DNA from: an uncultured bacterium
Lineage (GTDB): Bacteria; Verrucomicrobiota; Kiritimatiellia; RFP12; UBA1067
Assembly: GCA_900547945.1 (NCBI GenBank)
Contig: URIT01000164.1
Coordinates: 1 to 5,973, forward strand
DNA length: 5,973 bases
Direction of reading: 5' to 3'
The notes under the pieces were generated by a model. The model searched no databases and was not told the origin of the DNA. It saw only the letters and a list, made by a program, of their open reading frames with translations. The position numbers and the translations under genes are program-made. Below, piece after piece: positions 5,868 to 5,973 of this stretch (the stretch's first letter is position 1; each line of letters opens with the position of its first letter).

Positions 5868-5973
5868 GCCAATATTATAGCACATCGTCACTTCGCCGTA
5901 CAGTCGGTGCAGTTCCCTGCAGAGATTCCGCATCTGGGGGATGGACGCACTCCGTCGCGTCCACAGGGTGGGG
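5856..5973 (-). CDS. Possible 3' end of an unidentified minus-strand gene, cut by the right edge
   Basis: A minus-strand frame is open from the right edge for 38 codons and stops with TAG at 5858-5856, 18 nt before the terminator stem. Its end reads PQMRNLCRELHRLYGEV followed by TMCYNIGLRG. G+C is higher at third codon positions (about 28 of 38) than at first or second (about 20 of 38 each), which fits coding but is weak evidence over this length. The only internal ATG (5933) has no Shine-Dalgarno sequence, so any real gene must start outside the window. I do not recognise the product. Chance openness in GC-rich DNA is the main alternative. Confidence 0.3.
   Translation of the reverse strand, partial: PTLWTRRSASIPQMRNLCRELHRLYGEVTMCYNIGLRG
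5874..5882 (-). promoter_or_regulatory. Extended -10 promoter pointing left
   Basis: On the minus strand 5882-5874 reads TGCTATAAT, a perfect extended -10 element. The hexamer 17 bp upstream (TGTACG) is a poor -35, as with the other two promoters here. A start near 5867 falls 2 nt before hairpin 1 of the candidate small RNA. The alternative is that these bases encode Cys-Tyr-Asn in a minus-strand reading frame and resemble a promoter by chance, or serve as both. Confidence 0.5.

Noticed and set aside
5942..5963. A 7-bp inverted repeat (TGGACGC ... GCGTCCA, 8-nt loop)
   Set aside because: It has no U-tract on either strand, and hairpins of this size are expected by chance in GC-rich DNA.
4620..5973. 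An integron with attC sites
   Set aside because: I see none of the extra helix characteristic of integron integrases, and only one bulged hairpin with no repeated copies.

Overview
This GC-rich window looks like part of a bacterial chromosome from the Verrucomicrobia/Planctomycetes/Lentisphaerae group, most likely a Kiritimatiellota-type (uncultured gut or anaerobic) lineage. The pointers are family-level and recalled without any database search: an exported Gfo/Idh/MocA-type oxidoreductase pair, a large exported beta-rich protein with W-x7-W-x5-W modules and an autotransporter-associated repeat, and a tyrosine integrase ending in the NQLRH-type motif I associate with planctomycete/verrucomicrobial integrases.

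Layout. Positions 1-139 hold a perfect 14-bp palindrome (61-74), an extended -10 promoter (102-110) and a short leader. I see nothing assignable in 1-60; two frames are open from the left edge for a few codons but cannot be told from chance. Three closely spaced plus-strand genes follow: a short Gfo/Idh/MocA-like protein with a Sec signal (140-790), a full-length Tat-exported Gfo/Idh/MocA oxidoreductase (846-2258) and a 746-residue exported beta-helix-type surface protein (2296-4536). Gaps of 55 and 37 nt, with no visible terminator or promoter, suggest one operon serving sugar or glycoside chemistry and surface functions outside the cytoplasm.

A second extended -10 promoter overlaps the stop codon of the surface-protein gene and opens an AT-rich leader with a tandem 10-bp repeat (4573-4592). 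It drives a tyrosine recombinase (4620-5789). The surface protein ends soon after starting a second copy of its N-terminal module, so the integrase may mark an element boundary at the 3' end of that gene.

The most interesting part is the right end, on the minus strand. A third extended -10 promoter (5882-5874) points left. Its predicted transcript, about 79 nt, is almost fully accounted for by two hairpins and a U-rich tail. The loop of the first hairpin contains CCUUUCGUU, a perfect 9-nt complement to the ribosome-binding region of the integrase mRNA (4604-4612) and an 8-nt complement to that of the Tat oxidoreductase (829-836). This is a candidate undescribed small RNA that could repress integrase translation. 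The same terminator could instead, or also, serve a minus-strand gene entering from the right edge and stopping at 5856.
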